Shown in pieces: positions 6,140-6,545 of a DNA stretch of 6,545 bases. The notes below the pieces were generated by a model. That model was not told the origin of the DNA and did no database searches. It was given only the letters and a program-made list of their open reading frames with translations. Source of the stretch: Candidatus Bathyarchaeota archaeon (GTDB lineage Archaea; Thermoproteota; Bathyarchaeia; TCS64); contig JAEHCT010000075.1 in assembly GCA_020697635.1 (NCBI GenBank), forward strand, positions 1 to 6,545. Reading direction: 5' to 3'. Position 1 is the first letter of the stretch, and each line of letters opens with the position of its first letter. The position numbers were made by a program, and so were the translations under genes.

Positions 6140-6316
6140 ATGTCCGGGAAGACCTGCGCCGTCTGCGGCAAGGCTCTGGAGCAGAATGAGATCAGGGTCA
6201 ACGAGCGCAGTACCAGGCCAGGCGCACGAAAGAGTAGATATCTCTGCTTCAACTGCCGGCGGAAGGAGTATAACAATTATCAGGACTCGATTAGAAAGCT
6301 GATAGAGAAAATGTAA
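6140..6316 (+). CDS. small zinc-ribbon protein (CxxC...CxxC), function unknown
   Basis: This gene encodes 58 residues. Two CxxC knuckles are clear: CAVC at residues 6-9 and CFNC at 36-39, separated by 26 residues. The first is followed by G (CAVCGKAL), as is common in treble-clef or ribbon zinc sites. The region between is basic (NERSTRPGARKSRY), and the C-terminus is a charged amphipathic segment (RRKEYNNYQDSIRKLIEKM). Such mini-proteins often bind nucleic acids or act as accessory factors in transcription or translation; that is family-level inference, and no specific family is recognised. The start is fixed by an in-frame TGA at 6119-6121 and by ATG 6140 as the first initiation codon after it. 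No convincing Shine-Dalgarno is visible, and no strong TATA lies at leaderless distance (a weak AT-rich stretch is at 6105-6112). It converges with the CBS-protein gene, with 40 nt between the stops. Codon use (GTC, GGC, AAG, GAG) resembles the neighbouring genes. Confidence 0.72.
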   Translation: MSGKTCAVCGKALEQNEIRVNERSTRPGARKSRYLCFNCRRKEYNNYQDSIRKLIEKM

Positions 6317-6356
6317 TGGGCTCTTGAGGTAGAGTGCCCAGACAGTCTTCCATGGG

Positions 6357-6545
6357 TTACCTCTGCTGTTCCTCTCCCAATAGGGGCTTGAAAGAGGCGA
6401 GTGAGGCGTATGAGACCGCCTTGATGACGTCTCTCTCGGAGATTACCCCCTCCAACCTGTCTCCGTCCATGACCACCAGCTGCGTGATCTTGTTCTCCCT
6501 CATCTTCCTCATGGCCGCGAGGATCCCCATCTCCTTATTGGCGGT
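6357..6545 (-). CDS. CBS-domain protein, C-terminal fragment (5' end outside window)
   Basis: The last 62 residues of a protein entering from the right edge are open from base 6545 to the TAA at 6359-6357. The sequence shows the second half of a CBS motif: a helix GILAAMRKMRENKITQL, then the strand VVMDGDRLEGVISERDVIKAV, where G(V/I)(I/V)(S/T).RD(V/I) is the hallmark. The short tail ends in LLGEEQQR. CBS domains come in pairs (Bateman modules) and bind adenine nucleotides or other ligands to regulate a partner domain or protein. Only one half-domain is seen, so whether the full protein is CBS-only or carries another domain (DNA-binding, transporter, IMPDH-like) cannot be told. Codon use is GC-rich like atpB-D-C. 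It converges with the zinc-ribbon gene. Confidence 0.85.
   Translation of the reverse strand, partial: TANKEMGILAAMRKMRENKITQLVVMDGDRLEGVISERDVIKAVSYASLASFKPLLGEEQQR

Noticed and set aside
6007..6276. Overlapping 60-64 codon frames around the zinc-ribbon gene (plus 6007-6189, minus 6082-6276)
   Set aside because: Both overlap the zinc-ribbon frame, which alone has clear CxxC motifs and typical codon use.
1..6545. CRISPR arrays, insertion sequences, tRNA or rRNA genes
   Set aside because: By eye no regularly spaced direct repeats, transposase signatures, terminal inverted repeats or tRNA-like cloverleaf were found on either strand.

Overview
This window carries part of an archaeal A/V-type ATP synthase (A-ATPase) locus. 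The genes recognised directly are the C-terminal half of catalytic-head subunit B, the central-stalk subunits D and C, the membrane rotor subunit K (proteolipid) and the stator/membrane subunit I. The host is almost certainly an archaeon. The subunits are of the A/V type, several minus-strand genes have TATA-like elements at archaeal spacing, and T-tracts without hairpins follow atpI and atpK. GTG and TTG starts are common. The lineage cannot be fixed from the window; an uncultured archaeon with about 60% GC coding DNA (for example of the TACK/Bathyarchaeia kind) is a guess.

Layout. Positions 1-2310 (+): atpB (partial), atpD and atpC form one tightly packed transcription unit, with a 2-nt gap and then a 4-nt overlap, entering from the left where atpA is expected. 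Positions 2311-2443: short convergent intergenic region. Positions 2444-3064 (-): atpK, with its own TATA-like element and a strong Shine-Dalgarno. Positions 3208-5199 (-): atpI, preceded by a TATA-like element that predicts a nearly leaderless mRNA. Positions 5500-5727 (-): a 75-residue protein with two membrane helices and a predicted leaderless transcript. Positions 5728-6139: intergenic DNA with a GC-rich patch. Positions 6140-6316 (+): a 58-residue CxxC...CxxC zinc-ribbon protein. Positions 6357-6545 (-): the C-terminal end of a CBS-domain protein that enters from the right edge.

How the parts work together. B (with the unseen A) forms the ATP-hydrolysing/synthesising head. D and C connect the head to the rotor ring made of K. 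I supplies the ion half-channels and the essential arginine facing the ring. No atpA, atpE, atpF or atpH gene is visible here.

The most notable observation is subunit K. It is 206 residues long with six predicted membrane helices, i.e. three proteolipid hairpins, but only the last hairpin has the ion-binding glutamate. The equivalent positions in the first two hairpins are nonpolar (or at most Thr). A ring built only of this protein would have one ion site per three hairpins, an unusually low gear ratio that favours ATP-driven pumping over ATP synthesis. Subunit I next to it keeps its channel residues, so the enzyme appears functional. Other points worth a look are the split convergent gene order, a composition change inside atpI at its domain boundary, and the small membrane-protein gene beside atpI.
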